Source: M55B112 sp040880545 (GTDB lineage: Bacteria; Bacteroidota; Bacteroidia; Bacteroidales; GCA-2748055). From it: DNA of 64,000 bases. Shown one piece after another: positions 44,853 to 53,867 of the stretch. The translations under genes were made by a program, and so were the position numbers. Every line of letters begins with the position of its first letter. The stretch's first letter is position 1. The stretch lies in assembly GCA_040880545.1 (NCBI GenBank), contig JBBDIE010000151.1:20650-84649 (forward strand). The letters run 5' to 3'. The notes below the pieces were generated by a model. It saw only the letters and a list, made by a program, of their open reading frames with translations. It was not told where the DNA came from and made no database searches.

Positions 44853-44873
44853 AGTCAACACAGACCAGAATTT

Positions 44874-44905
44874 AAAGAGGGGATTTAACAATTCCCTCTT
44901 TTTAT
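44874..44905 (+). terminator. Intrinsic terminator after the subtilase-like gene
   Basis: AAAGAGGG (44874-44881) pairs with CCCTCTTT (about 44894-44901) over a short AT-rich loop and is followed by a run of T (to 44903). It separates the protease gene from the phosphatase gene, which would then need its own promoter in the short remaining interval or read-through. Confidence 0.7.
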
Positions 44906-44930
44906 TTGTTAAGAGGGAAGTTAAAATATT

Positions 44931-47015
44931 ATGAGTAAAAAGGCATTCTTCATTATTTTTTCGCTTTTACTGCTCTGCACCTCTGTAATTGGTCAGGATA
45001 CTAAAATCAGCGAACTGAAATCATCTGTCGAAATCATGGCGGATGACACAATCAAAGTGAATACGCTGCTGGAACTTAGTAAATCATTGTATGAGACCTC
45101 ACAACAGGAAGCAATAGCATACAGTCTGCAGGCCAGGGAACTTGCGAGGCGCCTGGAATTTAAATATGGAGAGGCAACCGCCTTGAAATACCAGGGACTG
45201 GCAAATTTTTACCTGGGTGAATATGTTGAATCATACAGGGCATGGGAAGAGGCGCTGAACATATTTGAAAATATCGGTGACAAAGAGGGAGAAGCAAACA
45301 TACTCAGCAACATCGGGGTTATCTATAACAACCAGGGTGACGACTCCAGGGCGCTTGAACTATACCTGAAAGCATTGGACCTGGCTAATGAGACCAATGA
45401 TACGCTTCGTGAAATCAGCGTATTAAACAACATTGGACTGATCTATTCCAAAAAACCATCCACAGAACAACTGGCCCTGGAAAATTACCAAACTGCCCTT
45501 GAACTTAGTGAACTGTTTAATTTTCCACGGGGTATCGGCTCCACCTCCCTGAACATTGGTGAGATCTTCTTTAACAACGGCGATTACTCCTCGGCACTGG
45601 AATATTTCGAACGATCCATGTCGGCATTTAAACAGACCAATTCGTTGGATATCACAAGCACGTACATTTACATTGGTAAAATTTATGCGGCCAGGGAAGA
45701 TTATGACATGGCCGTCCAGTACCAGGAAGAATCCCTGGAAATAGCGACCAATGCTGGTGCAAAAAGAGAGGTATTGCTCTCTGTCCTTGCCCTTGCCCAG
45801 ACTTACTATGCCAAAGGAGATATGAACAACGCCATTGAGCTCAATATCAGGGCCAGGAAACTTGCGGATGAACTGGGTGCCAGGTATGAGAAAATGAGTG
45901 CACTACGTGCGCTTGCGGTTGCCTACGAATCGGGAAACGACTTCAGAAATGCCTTCCTGGCACAGGTACAGGCGTGGAATTTAAAGGATACCATATTCTC
46001 CGAAGCAAGTCAGGAACAGATCAATAAGCTCAGGGTACAGAATGAAATTGATAATTATCAGCAGGAAAACGAATTGCTCAAACGTGATATTGAACTCAGG
46101 GAAGTAAGAAATAAGCAGCAGCAGATCGTCATCCTGGTTTTTATCATTGGTTTCATCGTAACCATGGTATTTATTATCCTTCTGTTCAGAACCAACAAAT
46201 TAAGACGAAGAGCCAACCATATCCTGGAAAAACAAAACATCCTGATTACAGGGCAGAAGAAGGAAATTACTGACAGTATCCGTTATGCCAGCCGAATTCA
46301 GAATGCGGTATTAACACCGGTTGAGGACCTGTCGCAATTTCTGCCGGAGCACTTTATCCTTTACAGGCCACGAGATATTGTCAGCGGCGATTTTTACTGG
46401 ATTACAAAGATCAATAACAGGATCATGTGTGTGATTGCAGATTGCACGGGACATGGAGTGCCAGGAGCATTTATGAGCATGCTGGGGGTCACCTTCCTTA
46501 ACGAAATAATCAGCCGGAACCCGGATATCCAGGCAAATGATATGCTGAACGAATTAAGGAGCCATGTAATCACATCCCTTCATCAAACTGCCGGACAGGG
46601 TGGAACACAGGATGGGATGGACCTGGCGACAATTATTATCGACCAGCCCAATTCTGAATTACAGTATGCCGGAGCCAACAATCCGTTGATCCTTATCAGA
46701 AATAATGAACTGAAAGAATACAAGCCCGACAAAATGCCCATCGGAATTCACGAAAATGCGAATAAGCCATTTACAAATCACAAAATCAAATATAGTGCAG
46801 GAGATGTTTTGTATACCTTTTCCGATGGTTTCCCCGATCAGTTTGGGGGACCATCCGGTAAAAAATTCATGATCAGGAATTTCAAGGAGCAGCTTTCAAG
46901 AATTCATAAAAAACCAATGGGTCAGCAACTAATCATGCTGGAAAAGGTATTGGATGACTGGATGGAAGGGGTAAGCCAGATCGATGATATTCTTGTCATG
47001 GGAATACGACTGTAA
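44931..47015 (+). CDS. TPR sensor with SpoIIE-type (PP2C) serine phosphatase domain
   Basis: A signal peptide (IIFSLLLLCTSVIGQ) is followed by about seven TPR units in the periplasm (residues about 40-350, e.g. ALELYLKALDLANETND). Then come a coiled coil, one transmembrane helix (about 398-418) and a cytoplasmic SpoIIE/PP2C domain. The metal-binding motifs are visible: DIVSGDFYW, DCTGHGVPGAFMS (D504), SDGFPDQFGG and the final QIDDILVMG. Such proteins sense an extracytoplasmic cue and dephosphorylate an anti-sigma-factor antagonist (STAS protein). A lone STAS gene lies about 2 kb downstream, but a link is not shown. Confidence 0.9.
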   Translation: MSKKAFFIIFSLLLLCTSVIGQDTKISELKSSVEIMADDTIKVNTLLELSKSLYETSQQEAIAYSLQARELARRLEFKYGEATALKYQGLANFYLGEYVESYRAWEEALNIFENIGDKEGEANILSNIGVIYNNQGDDSRALELYLKALDLANETNDTLREISVLNNIGLIYSKKPSTEQLALENYQTALELSELFNFPRGIGSTSLNIGEIFFNNGDYSSALEYFERSMSAFKQTNSLDITSTYIYIGKIYAAREDYDMAVQYQEESLEIATNAGAKREVLLSVLALAQTYYAKGDMNNAIELNIRARKLADELGARYEKMSALRALAVAYESGNDFRNAFLAQVQAWNLKDTIFSEASQEQINKLRVQNEIDNYQQENELLKRDIELREVRNKQQQIVILVFIIGFIVTMVFIILLFRTNKLRRRANHILEKQNILITGQKKEITDSIRYASRIQNAVLTPVEDLSQFLPEHFILYRPRDIVSGDFYWITKINNRIMCVIADCTGHGVPGAFMSMLGVTFLNEIISRNPDIQANDMLNELRSHVITSLHQTAGQGGTQDGMDLATIIIDQPNSELQYAGANNPLILIRNNELKEYKPDKMPIGIHENANKPFTNHKIKYSAGDVLYTFSDGFPDQFGGPSGKKFMIRNFKEQLSRIHKKPMGQQLIMLEKVLDDWMEGVSQIDDILVMGIRL

Positions 47016-47069
47016 CACAATCCTTTTCGCAATAACAACCAACAATCCTCCCTATTCAAATCTTTTCCC

Positions 47070-47077
47070 TAATTTTG
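47070..47077 (+). promoter_or_regulatory. -7 promoter element for miaB
   Basis: TAATTTTG matches TAnnTTTG exactly. It implies a leader of about 140 bases before the miaB ATG at 47224, which contains two hairpins. Confidence 0.4.
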
Positions 47078-47098
47078 CGCTGGATAATTACGTGACTG

Positions 47099-47180
47099 GT
47101 TTCATGTGGAAACAGCCGCTGCCAGGCTTCCTTTGATATCATAAACCGGAAATAATATACAGTACATAATAAGCCTGGCA
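47099..47180 (+). other. Structured leader upstream of miaB
   Basis: GTTTC (47099-47103) pairs with GAAAC (47109-47113), and TGCCAGGCTT (47120-47129) pairs perfectly with AAGCCTGGCA (47171-47180) around a 41-base interior. No U-tract follows. This may be a regulatory leader; it matches no riboswitch that I recognise. Confidence 0.4.
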
Positions 47181-47223
47181 ACAAATCGCCCCGACATAGC
47201 CCATAATAAACAGCTATTTTTTT

Positions 47224-48561
47224 ATGTCTAAAAAGAAACTATATATTGAAACCTACGGTTGCCAAATGAATGTAGTAGACTCCGAAGTTGTGGTGGCCAT
47301 TCTCCAGAAGCAGGATTACGACCTGACCGAAGATATGGCGGAGGCCGACCTGGTACTTGTGAACACATGCTCCATTCGTGACAATGCTGAACAAAAGGTA
47401 TTTCAGCGTATCAAAGAATTCGGAAGACAAAAAAAGAAAAACGAAAATCTGGTGGTTGGAGTCATTGGTTGTATGGCCGAACGGCTGAAGGAGAAACTAC
47501 TGGAAGAGGACAGGTGGGTGGATCTGGTGGTTGGGCCCGATGCATACCGCGAACTTCCGGGATTACTTGAAGAGGTGGAAAGTGGTCAGAAGGGCATCAA
47601 TACCCTGCTTTCCCTGGAGGAAACCTATGCCGATCTGAGTCCGGTGAGGCTGGATCAAAACCATGTTTCTGCGTTCGTGGCAATCATGCGCGGATGCGAC
47701 AATTTTTGTTCCTATTGCGTAGTACCATTCACACGGGGAAGAGAACGAAGCCGGGATCCTTATACTATTGAAAATGAGGTTCGTGAACTGTTTGAAAAAG
47801 GATACCGTGAGGTAACACTGCTGGGACAAAATGTTAATTCATACAAATGGAAAACGGAAGAATCTGAAGTAACTGTCACTTTTGAAGCATTGCTGGAACG
47901 TATCGCGAATATTACACCTGAACTTCGCGTACGGTTTGCCACATCCCATCCAAAGGATATATCTGACGGGCTCCTTCAAACCATGGCAAAATTTCCAAAC
48001 CTGTGCAGAAGCATTCATCTTCCGGTACAGTCGGGCAGTACAGCGGTTCTGAAGAGAATGAAACGGGGATACACGCGGGAGGACTACATGAACCGGGTTG
48101 AAGCAATCAGAAAATACCTTCCTGAAGCAACCATCTCCACTGATATAATCGCAGGATTCTGCGGCGAAACAGAAGAGGAACACAAAGAAACACTCAGTCT
48201 GATGAAATGGACAGGATTCGACTTTGCTTATATGTTTAAATACAGTGAAAGACCAGATACCCTGGCAGCGAAAAAATATAAAGATGATGTGCCCGGGGAT
48301 GTGAAGTCAAAAAGGCTGAATGAGATCATCTCGCTGCAAGGTGCACTTTCCCTGGATAGTAAAAAGAGAGATATTGGTAAGACCTTTGAAGTCCTGGTGG
48401 AAGGGACCTCCAAAAAATCGCAGAAGGATCTTTTCGGAAGGACCAGTCAGAATAAAGTGGTGGTGTTTCCCGGGAATGGTTATGGCCCGGGCGATTATCT
48501 GGAGGTAAAGGTTAACAGGTGTACATCTGCAACCCTGGTAGGGGAGGCGATTCGTAAATGA
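47224..48561 (+). CDS. miaB: tRNA-2-methylthio-N6-dimethylallyladenosine synthase
   Basis: MiaB adds the methylthio group to i6A37 of tRNA. The order is N-terminal UPF0004 domain (ETYGCQMNVVDSEVV, NTCSIRDNAEQK, GVIGCMAERL giving three cluster cysteines), radical SAM domain with the CxxxCxxC in GCDNFCSYCVVPFTRGRERSR, and a C-terminal TRAM domain (FEVLVEGTSKKS). The 445-residue length is standard. The SIRDNAEQK and RGRERSR details favour MiaB over RimO or MtaB. Confidence 0.96.
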   Translation: MSKKKLYIETYGCQMNVVDSEVVVAILQKQDYDLTEDMAEADLVLVNTCSIRDNAEQKVFQRIKEFGRQKKKNENLVVGVIGCMAERLKEKLLEEDRWVDLVVGPDAYRELPGLLEEVESGQKGINTLLSLEETYADLSPVRLDQNHVSAFVAIMRGCDNFCSYCVVPFTRGRERSRDPYTIENEVRELFEKGYREVTLLGQNVNSYKWKTEESEVTVTFEALLERIANITPELRVRFATSHPKDISDGLLQTMAKFPNLCRSIHLPVQSGSTAVLKRMKRGYTREDYMNRVEAIRKYLPEATISTDIIAGFCGETEEEHKETLSLMKWTGFDFAYMFKYSERPDTLAAKKYKDDVPGDVKSKRLNEIISLQGALSLDSKKRDIGKTFEVLVEGTSKKSQKDLFGRTSQNKVVVFPGNGYGPGDYLEVKVNRCTSATLVGEAIRK

Positions 48562-48584
48562 CAATTAACATGAACTATTAAACC

Positions 48585-48941
48585 ATGAGTGATCAGATCA
48601 ATGACTTCCGGACGTACCGGGAAAAAATGAACAAGAGGCTGCTATCGGCCAACAACAAAGTGATCAAACGAATCTTCAACCTGGACACCAATACTTACAC
48701 GGACGGGGCATTATCTGCTAAAGTGAAGGAGATGCTGGGACTGGCCACATCCATGGTGCTCCGTTGCGACGATTGTATTAAATATCACCTGGAAAAGTGT
48801 ATGGAACAAGGCGTGAACAAAGCAGAGATCATGGAAATATTTGCAGTGGCAAACCTGGTTGGCGGAACCATAGTCATTCCACATACCAGAAGAGCTTTGG
48901 AGTACTGGGAAGCGCTTGAAAACGAGACCCTGAAGCGCTGA
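48585..48941 (+). CDS. Carboxymuconolactone decarboxylase (AhpD-like) family protein
   Basis: A 118-residue all-helical protein of the CMD/AhpD family. The redox-type CxxC is in RCDDCIKYHLEKC, followed by GVNKAEIMEIFAVANLVGG. Small stand-alone members often act in peroxide defence or have unknown roles. It follows miaB by 23 bases and its stop lies 2 bases from the convergent STAS gene. Confidence 0.88.
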   Translation: MSDQINDFRTYREKMNKRLLSANNKVIKRIFNLDTNTYTDGALSAKVKEMLGLATSMVLRCDDCIKYHLEKCMEQGVNKAEIMEIFAVANLVGGTIVIPHTRRALEYWEALENETLKR

Positions 48942-48943
48942 AT

Positions 48944-49294
48944 CTATTCATCCAGTTCCATCACAATTTTTTCCTTCACATCCAGCACGGGGATAATATT
49001 GAGCGACCCTTGCAAACCCATAAGCTCAATCAGCTCAGAAACCTCCCCGGTAATATTACAAATCTGAAACGTACATCCCCTGGCCCTGGATAGTTCAGTA
49101 ACCCTCTCAAGCACATTGAATCCGGCTGTATCAATAAAACGAATCCCCTGCAAATTAAAGATCACGTGTCTACCGGGTTGACTTACCAGGTTATTAAGTT
49201 GTTGACTGATCAATTCTGAAAACAACGTATTCAGTTTGTTAACCTGGAAAAGTGAGACAAGGTATTTTTCTTCCTCCTTCGCAACTTTTAACAT
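48944..49294 (-). CDS. STAS domain protein (anti-sigma factor antagonist-like)
   Basis: A single STAS domain of 116 residues from MLKVAKEEEK. It has the central strand-helix HVIFNLQGIRFIDTAGFNVLERV and the later ELMGLQGSLNIIPV. In SpoIIAA-type antagonists the phosphorylated serine is the second one in DSSG; here the motif is DTAG, with alanine at that position and threonine before it. The frame opens at 49351 but the ATG at 49294 fits the domain start better. It may be a partner of the SpoIIE-type phosphatase, although phosphorylation control looks altered. Confidence 0.85.
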   Translation of the reverse strand: MLKVAKEEEKYLVSLFQVNKLNTLFSELISQQLNNLVSQPGRHVIFNLQGIRFIDTAGFNVLERVTELSRARGCTFQICNITGEVSELIELMGLQGSLNIIPVLDVKEKIVMELDE

Positions 49295-49511
49295 AATTTT
49301 TACCTGTTTTAATTTACCCTGGGTACGAAAATAGCGATAGTTTGGCTTCAATAAATTTCATTCTCCCATAATTATCCACATATTTGGATAGTTGTTCACA
49401 ATCTCCGTGTAGCACTGATTTTCATTGGTATGGGGTGGATTAATTTTTATTTCCCGGCCAGAAAATAAAAGTGCAGTGCAACCTGATCATTTGATGGAAA
49501 CCTGTTACGGA

Positions 49512-51275
49512 TCACTTCTTACTTTCAGGCTTTTTCAGCGTAAGATGCAATTCATCCAGTTGATCCTGTGAAATGGTACTGGGTGTATCGATCATCACAT
49601 CCCTGCCTGCATTGTTTTTCGGAAATGCAATGGTATCACGAATAGAATCAAGTTCTGCAAACAGCGCCACCCAGCGGTCAAATCCAAATGCGATCCCACC
49701 ATGGGGAGGAGCCCCATAACGAAATGCACCCATGAGAAAACCAAACTGTTTGGCAGCCTCTTCCCTTGTAAATCCAAGGTTATCGAACATCTGCTGTTGC
49801 AACCCTTCGTTATGGATCCTGATGGAACCCCCACCAATCTCCACTCCATTGATAACCAGGTCGTATGCGATGGCCCGCACCTTGCCGGGATCACTCTTGA
49901 ACAGTTCCAGGTCCTCTTCATAGGGACTGGTAAACGGGTGGTGCATGGCATGGTAACGTGCTGTCTCCTCATCCCATTCCAGGAGCGGAAAATCCACCAC
50001 CCACAATGGTTTAAACGTTTTCTGCTCCATCAGTTTCAGCCTCCGGCCCATCTCCAGCCGTAATTCACTCAACGCCTTTCGTGTAATCTCCGTATCACCG
50101 GCAAGCACGAGCAACAGATCGCCCGGCCTGGCACCCATGGCATCGGCCCATTTCTGCAGCTCTTCGAAAGAATAGAATTTATCGACCGACGATTTGAATG
50201 ATCCGGCTTCATTGTATTTCACATAGACCAGACCTTTAGCGCCCATCTGTGGTTTTTTAACAAAATCTGTCAATTCATCCAACTGTTTCCTGGAATATTC
50301 GGCACAACCTTCTACGCATATTCCACTTACATATGCTGCACTGTCAAACACATTGAATCCTTTTCCGGTCGCTATCTCCTTAAGGTCCACCAGTTCCATT
50401 CCAAACCGTGTGTCGGGCTTGTCGTTACCGAATCGTCTCAATGCTTCAGTGTATGCCATTTTCGGATATTTCTCCTTGATCTCCACCCCCTTGATCGATT
50501 TGAACAGGTGGTTGGCCAACCCCTCGAAAGCATCCAGCACATCATCGCGATCCACAAAAGACATTTCACAGTCTATCTGTGTAAATTCCGGCTGCCTGTC
50601 GGCCCGTAAATCTTCATCCCTGAAACATTTTACAATCTGGAAATACCGGTCGAAACCCGCCACCATCAAAAGTTGTTTAAAGGTCTGGGGTGATTGAGGA
50701 AGTGCATAAAATTGTCCTGCATTCATCCTGGAAGGAACCACAAAGTCACGTGCCCCTTCCGGTGTTGATTTGATCAGTACCGGGGTTTCCACTTCCAGAA
50801 AATTTTCATTACTCAGGTAATTCCTGATCTCAATGGCCATGCGATGCCTCAGTTCAAGATTTTTCCGGACCTCCACCCTGCGCAGGTCCAGGTACCGGTA
50901 CTTCATCCGGAGCTCATCACCGCCATCGGTCTCTTTTTCAATGGTAAAGGGAGGTACCTCGGATGAATTGAGTATGCTGAAACTTTCCACAAGTATCTCA
51001 ATTTCACCTGTGGCTATTTTTGAATTTTTATTGCTTCTTACTGCTACCACACCTTCTGTACTGATGACATATTCCCGGCCAAGTTTTCTTGCGGAGCGAC
51101 ATAGTTCTGCATTGGTCTCCATGTTGAATACCAGTTGTGTAATGCCATAACGATCACGGAGATCCACGAAGGTCATTCCACCCAGATCACGCGATTTTTG
51201 AACCCAACCGCTTAACTTTACCTTTGCATCAACGTGTGTTATATTCAGTTCCCCACAGGTGTGTGTTCTGTACAT
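49512..51275 (-). CDS. aspS: Aspartyl-tRNA synthetase
   Basis: AspRS charges tRNA-Asp. The 587-residue bacterial-type enzyme has an N-terminal OB-fold anticodon-binding domain (VKLSGWVQKSRDLGGMTFVD), class II motif 2 in FRDEDLRADRQPEFTQID, a GAD insertion domain, and motif 3 in GGIAFGFDRWVAL. The length is typical. It stands alone between the STAS gene and the divergent tadA. A weak -7 element, TATTTTCG, on the minus strand (51327-51320) may drive it. Confidence 0.97.
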   Translation of the reverse strand: MYRTHTCGELNITHVDAKVKLSGWVQKSRDLGGMTFVDLRDRYGITQLVFNMETNAELCRSARKLGREYVISTEGVVAVRSNKNSKIATGEIEILVESFSILNSSEVPPFTIEKETDGGDELRMKYRYLDLRRVEVRKNLELRHRMAIEIRNYLSNENFLEVETPVLIKSTPEGARDFVVPSRMNAGQFYALPQSPQTFKQLLMVAGFDRYFQIVKCFRDEDLRADRQPEFTQIDCEMSFVDRDDVLDAFEGLANHLFKSIKGVEIKEKYPKMAYTEALRRFGNDKPDTRFGMELVDLKEIATGKGFNVFDSAAYVSGICVEGCAEYSRKQLDELTDFVKKPQMGAKGLVYVKYNEAGSFKSSVDKFYSFEELQKWADAMGARPGDLLLVLAGDTEITRKALSELRLEMGRRLKLMEQKTFKPLWVVDFPLLEWDEETARYHAMHHPFTSPYEEDLELFKSDPGKVRAIAYDLVINGVEIGGGSIRIHNEGLQQQMFDNLGFTREEAAKQFGFLMGAFRYGAPPHGGIAFGFDRWVALFAELDSIRDTIAFPKNNAGRDVMIDTPSTISQDQLDELHLTLKKPESKK

Positions 51276-51347
51276 TTTTTAATGAATTAATTTTGTCAAT
51301 CAGTTAAATTACTATTTTGCGAAAATATAAAGAATTATTGAGGTACT

Positions 51348-51800
51348 ATGACATATCCCATCTTCACTGACGAATATTTTATGAACGAGGCTCTTAAAGA
51401 GGCACAAAAAGCCTTTGAGGCCGATGAAGTGCCGGTTGGTGCCATCGTTGTTTCCAACCAGCGAATCATTGCCAGGGGATATAATATGACCGAACAGTTA
51501 AAAGATGTCACGGCGCATGCTGAAATGATAGCACTTACCAGTGCTGCCAACTTCCTGGGGTCGAAATACCTTACAGATTGCACCTTGTTTGTTACACTGG
51601 AACCATGCCTCATGTGTGCCTCTGCGCTGAAATGGGCGCAACTTGGCCGTCTTGTATTTGGAGCATCCGATGACAAAGCGGGGTACCATCTCATCGAACA
51701 GCCGGTCCTGCATCCGAAAACTGAGATCAAATTTGGAATCCTTGAAAACGAGTGTGGCTCAATTATGAAACAATTCTTCAGGGTTAAACGCGATAAGTAA
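51348..51800 (+). CDS. tadA: tRNA-specific adenosine deaminase TadA-like nucleoside deaminase
   Basis: TadA converts A34 of tRNA-Arg(ACG) to inosine. The zinc-binding and catalytic motifs HAEMIAL (HAE) and PCLMCASAL (PCxxC) are present, with the N-terminal MNEALKEAQKAFEADEVPVGAIVV. The 150-residue length fits. Related guanine or cytosine deaminases share these motifs, so TadA is the most probable but not the only reading. The MGMT gene starts 1 base after its stop. Confidence 0.88.
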   Translation: MTYPIFTDEYFMNEALKEAQKAFEADEVPVGAIVVSNQRIIARGYNMTEQLKDVTAHAEMIALTSAANFLGSKYLTDCTLFVTLEPCLMCASALKWAQLGRLVFGASDDKAGYHLIEQPVLHPKTEIKFGILENECGSIMKQFFRVKRDK

Positions 51801-51801
51801 T

Positions 51802-52344
51802 ATGGGAACATCAGACAGCATTATTATCCGGAATTTCACTTCCCCCTTCGGGGAGATGATCCTTGGATCATTTGGCGAAATGCTCTGCCTGTGCGATTGG
51901 AAATACAGGAAAATGAGGAAAGAGGTCGATACCAGGGTCTTGCTACACCTGGATTCTGAATTTCTGGCAGGCGATTCCCCGGTCATTAACAATACAATTG
52001 ACCAGTTATCCGAATATTTTGAAGGCAGAAGGGAATCGTTTGATATTCCCTTGTTGCTCGCGGGAAGCGAATTCCAAAAACAGGTCTGGGAGAAGATCAG
52101 GGAGATACCTTATGGAGAAACGCGAAGCTATGCTGAACTTACCCGGACTCTGGGAAATGAAGGCGCCATACGTGCCGTTGCCTCAGCCAATGGTGCCAAT
52201 GCAACAGCAATCATTATTCCCTGTCACCGTGTCATTGGAAGCAATGGTGAATTAACCGGGTATGCCGGCGGACTGGAGGCCAAAAAAAGATTGCTGAAAC
52301 TGGAAGCAAAGGGGAAGGGTGTTGAACAACTGGAGTTGTTTTAG
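51802..52344 (+). CDS. Methylated-DNA--protein-cysteine methyltransferase
   Basis: An O6-alkylguanine DNA alkyltransferase of the Ogt type that repairs alkylated guanine by moving the alkyl group to its own cysteine. The acceptor motif IIPCHRVIG is intact. The DNA-binding helix-turn-helix region is FQKQVWEKIREIPYGETRSYAELT and the C-terminal loop is YAGGLEAKKRLL. No Ada regulatory domain is fused. It is translationally close to tadA and converges on aroA. Confidence 0.94.
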   Translation: MGTSDSIIIRNFTSPFGEMILGSFGEMLCLCDWKYRKMRKEVDTRVLLHLDSEFLAGDSPVINNTIDQLSEYFEGRRESFDIPLLLAGSEFQKQVWEKIREIPYGETRSYAELTRTLGNEGAIRAVASANGANATAIIIPCHRVIGSNGELTGYAGGLEAKKRLLKLEAKGKGVEQLELF

Positions 52345-52376
52345 TGAGGGTGTACCCTGGGCAATATTTCATAATC

Positions 52377-53621
52377 TTATGAGCCTTCGGGTAGCTCCTC
52401 CACCACGAAACCATTGTTTTTCAAATCATTCCAGAAACCGGGATAGGACTTTGTGACAACCATCGGATCACGAATAATAATACTTCCATTTACAAGTGCT
52501 ACGGGGACAAATGCCATGGCCATCCGGTGATCGTGGTAGGTATCGATTACAGGTTCTCGTTCAGGAGTGCATCTCTTTTTGTTCCATGAGAGAAATGTCC
52601 CCCGCTCGTCCGATTCCAGTATATAACCCAGCTTCTTCATTTCTGTTTGAAGGGCCAATATCCTGTCTGTCTCCTTAATTTTAAGTGTTTGGGTTCCTGT
52701 AAACCTGAATGGAACAGCGGCCATACACAAAGCCACTGCCATAGTTTGTACAATGTCGGGAGAATCTGCAAAATTGAATTTAAACTGTCCCGGATGAATA
52801 TTGGCCAGCTTGGAAATGGTAAGGGTCTGCCCGTTGAATTCACTGATCAGACCAAGTCCGTGAAATATATTTACCAGCACACTATCCCCCTGCAGGCTGA
52901 TATTATTCAGATAGGACAGCTGCAGGCGGCCATGATCTTCCAGTAGTCCCATGGCATACCAGTAGGATGCCGCACTCCAGTCGGATTCCACCCTGATTTT
53001 TGTGATGGTGTATTCTCCTGGTGCAACTGTGATGGTATTTCCCTGCCAGTTGGTGGTTGCCCCGCATTCCGACATCAGTCCCAGGGTCATTTTTATATAA
53101 GATGCTGAAACGATCTCCCCTACCAGTTTTAGTACAAGACCATTCTTCATAACCGGGGCAATCATCAGAAGGGCGCTGATGAACTGACTGCTTATGTCTC
53201 CGCTTATCCTGATCTCCCCTCCCTGCAAAGTCCTTCCTTTGATTTTTAAGGGTGGATATCCTTCCTTATCCCCGTAAATGATATTGGCGCCCAACCACCT
53301 GAGCGCATCAACAAGCGGACCGATTGGGCGTTCTTTCATCCTGTCTGAGCCGGTGATGGTTACTTGCTCATTACGACCACTGTAATAAGCCGTCAGAAAC
53401 CGCATGGACGTTCCGGCGTGCCCCACATCCCTGGTTTTGTTTCCGGATTGTAATGCATCAATCATTACCCTGGTATCATCGCTGTCCGATAGGTTCTCTA
53501 TCTCTCCCACATTTCCTGCCAGGGCATCTATGATCAACAACCTGTTGGAGATACTTTTGGAAGCAGGAAGATTCACATGGGCATTTAATACAGTGTCTGG
53601 CCTGGTAACCTTAATTTTCAT
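52377..53621 (-). CDS. aroA: 3-phosphoshikimate 1-carboxyvinyltransferase (EPSP synthase)
   Basis: AroA joins shikimate-3-phosphate and phosphoenolpyruvate in aromatic amino acid synthesis. Starting at MKIKVTRP, the substrate-binding ASKSISNRLLI, GHAGTSMRFLTAY, GDISSQFISALL and DTYHDHRMAMAF are present. The phosphoenolpyruvate loop reads AGTSMR rather than the NAGTAxR of the E. coli enzyme. No other aro gene is adjacent. The frame opens at 53630, three codons earlier. Confidence 0.95.
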   Translation of the reverse strand: MKIKVTRPDTVLNAHVNLPASKSISNRLLIIDALAGNVGEIENLSDSDDTRVMIDALQSGNKTRDVGHAGTSMRFLTAYYSGRNEQVTITGSDRMKERPIGPLVDALRWLGANIIYGDKEGYPPLKIKGRTLQGGEIRISGDISSQFISALLMIAPVMKNGLVLKLVGEIVSASYIKMTLGLMSECGATTNWQGNTITVAPGEYTITKIRVESDWSAASYWYAMGLLEDHGRLQLSYLNNISLQGDSVLVNIFHGLGLISEFNGQTLTISKLANIHPGQFKFNFADSPDIVQTMAVALCMAAVPFRFTGTQTLKIKETDRILALQTEMKKLGYILESDERGTFLSWNKKRCTPEREPVIDTYHDHRMAMAFVPVALVNGSIIIRDPMVVTKSYPGFWNDLKNNGFVVEELPEGS

Positions 53622-53867
53622 TGGAAACAACTATGTTTAACTTTTGTGCAAATAATATTGATCACCTAATAAAATGGCAATTCCCATATCGGTGCCAGTA
53701 AGATACCATCCCGCCTGAGACCCGAAATTATCATATTACCGGCCATTCATGACCACCTGATTTCAAACCATAAAAGTAGCAAAAAAGGTCAAATTAATGT
53801 TTTAAAACTTATTTAGCGTCTGATAAGAAGGTGCTAAATTGCATCCCAAATTAAACGAGCATCCGGA

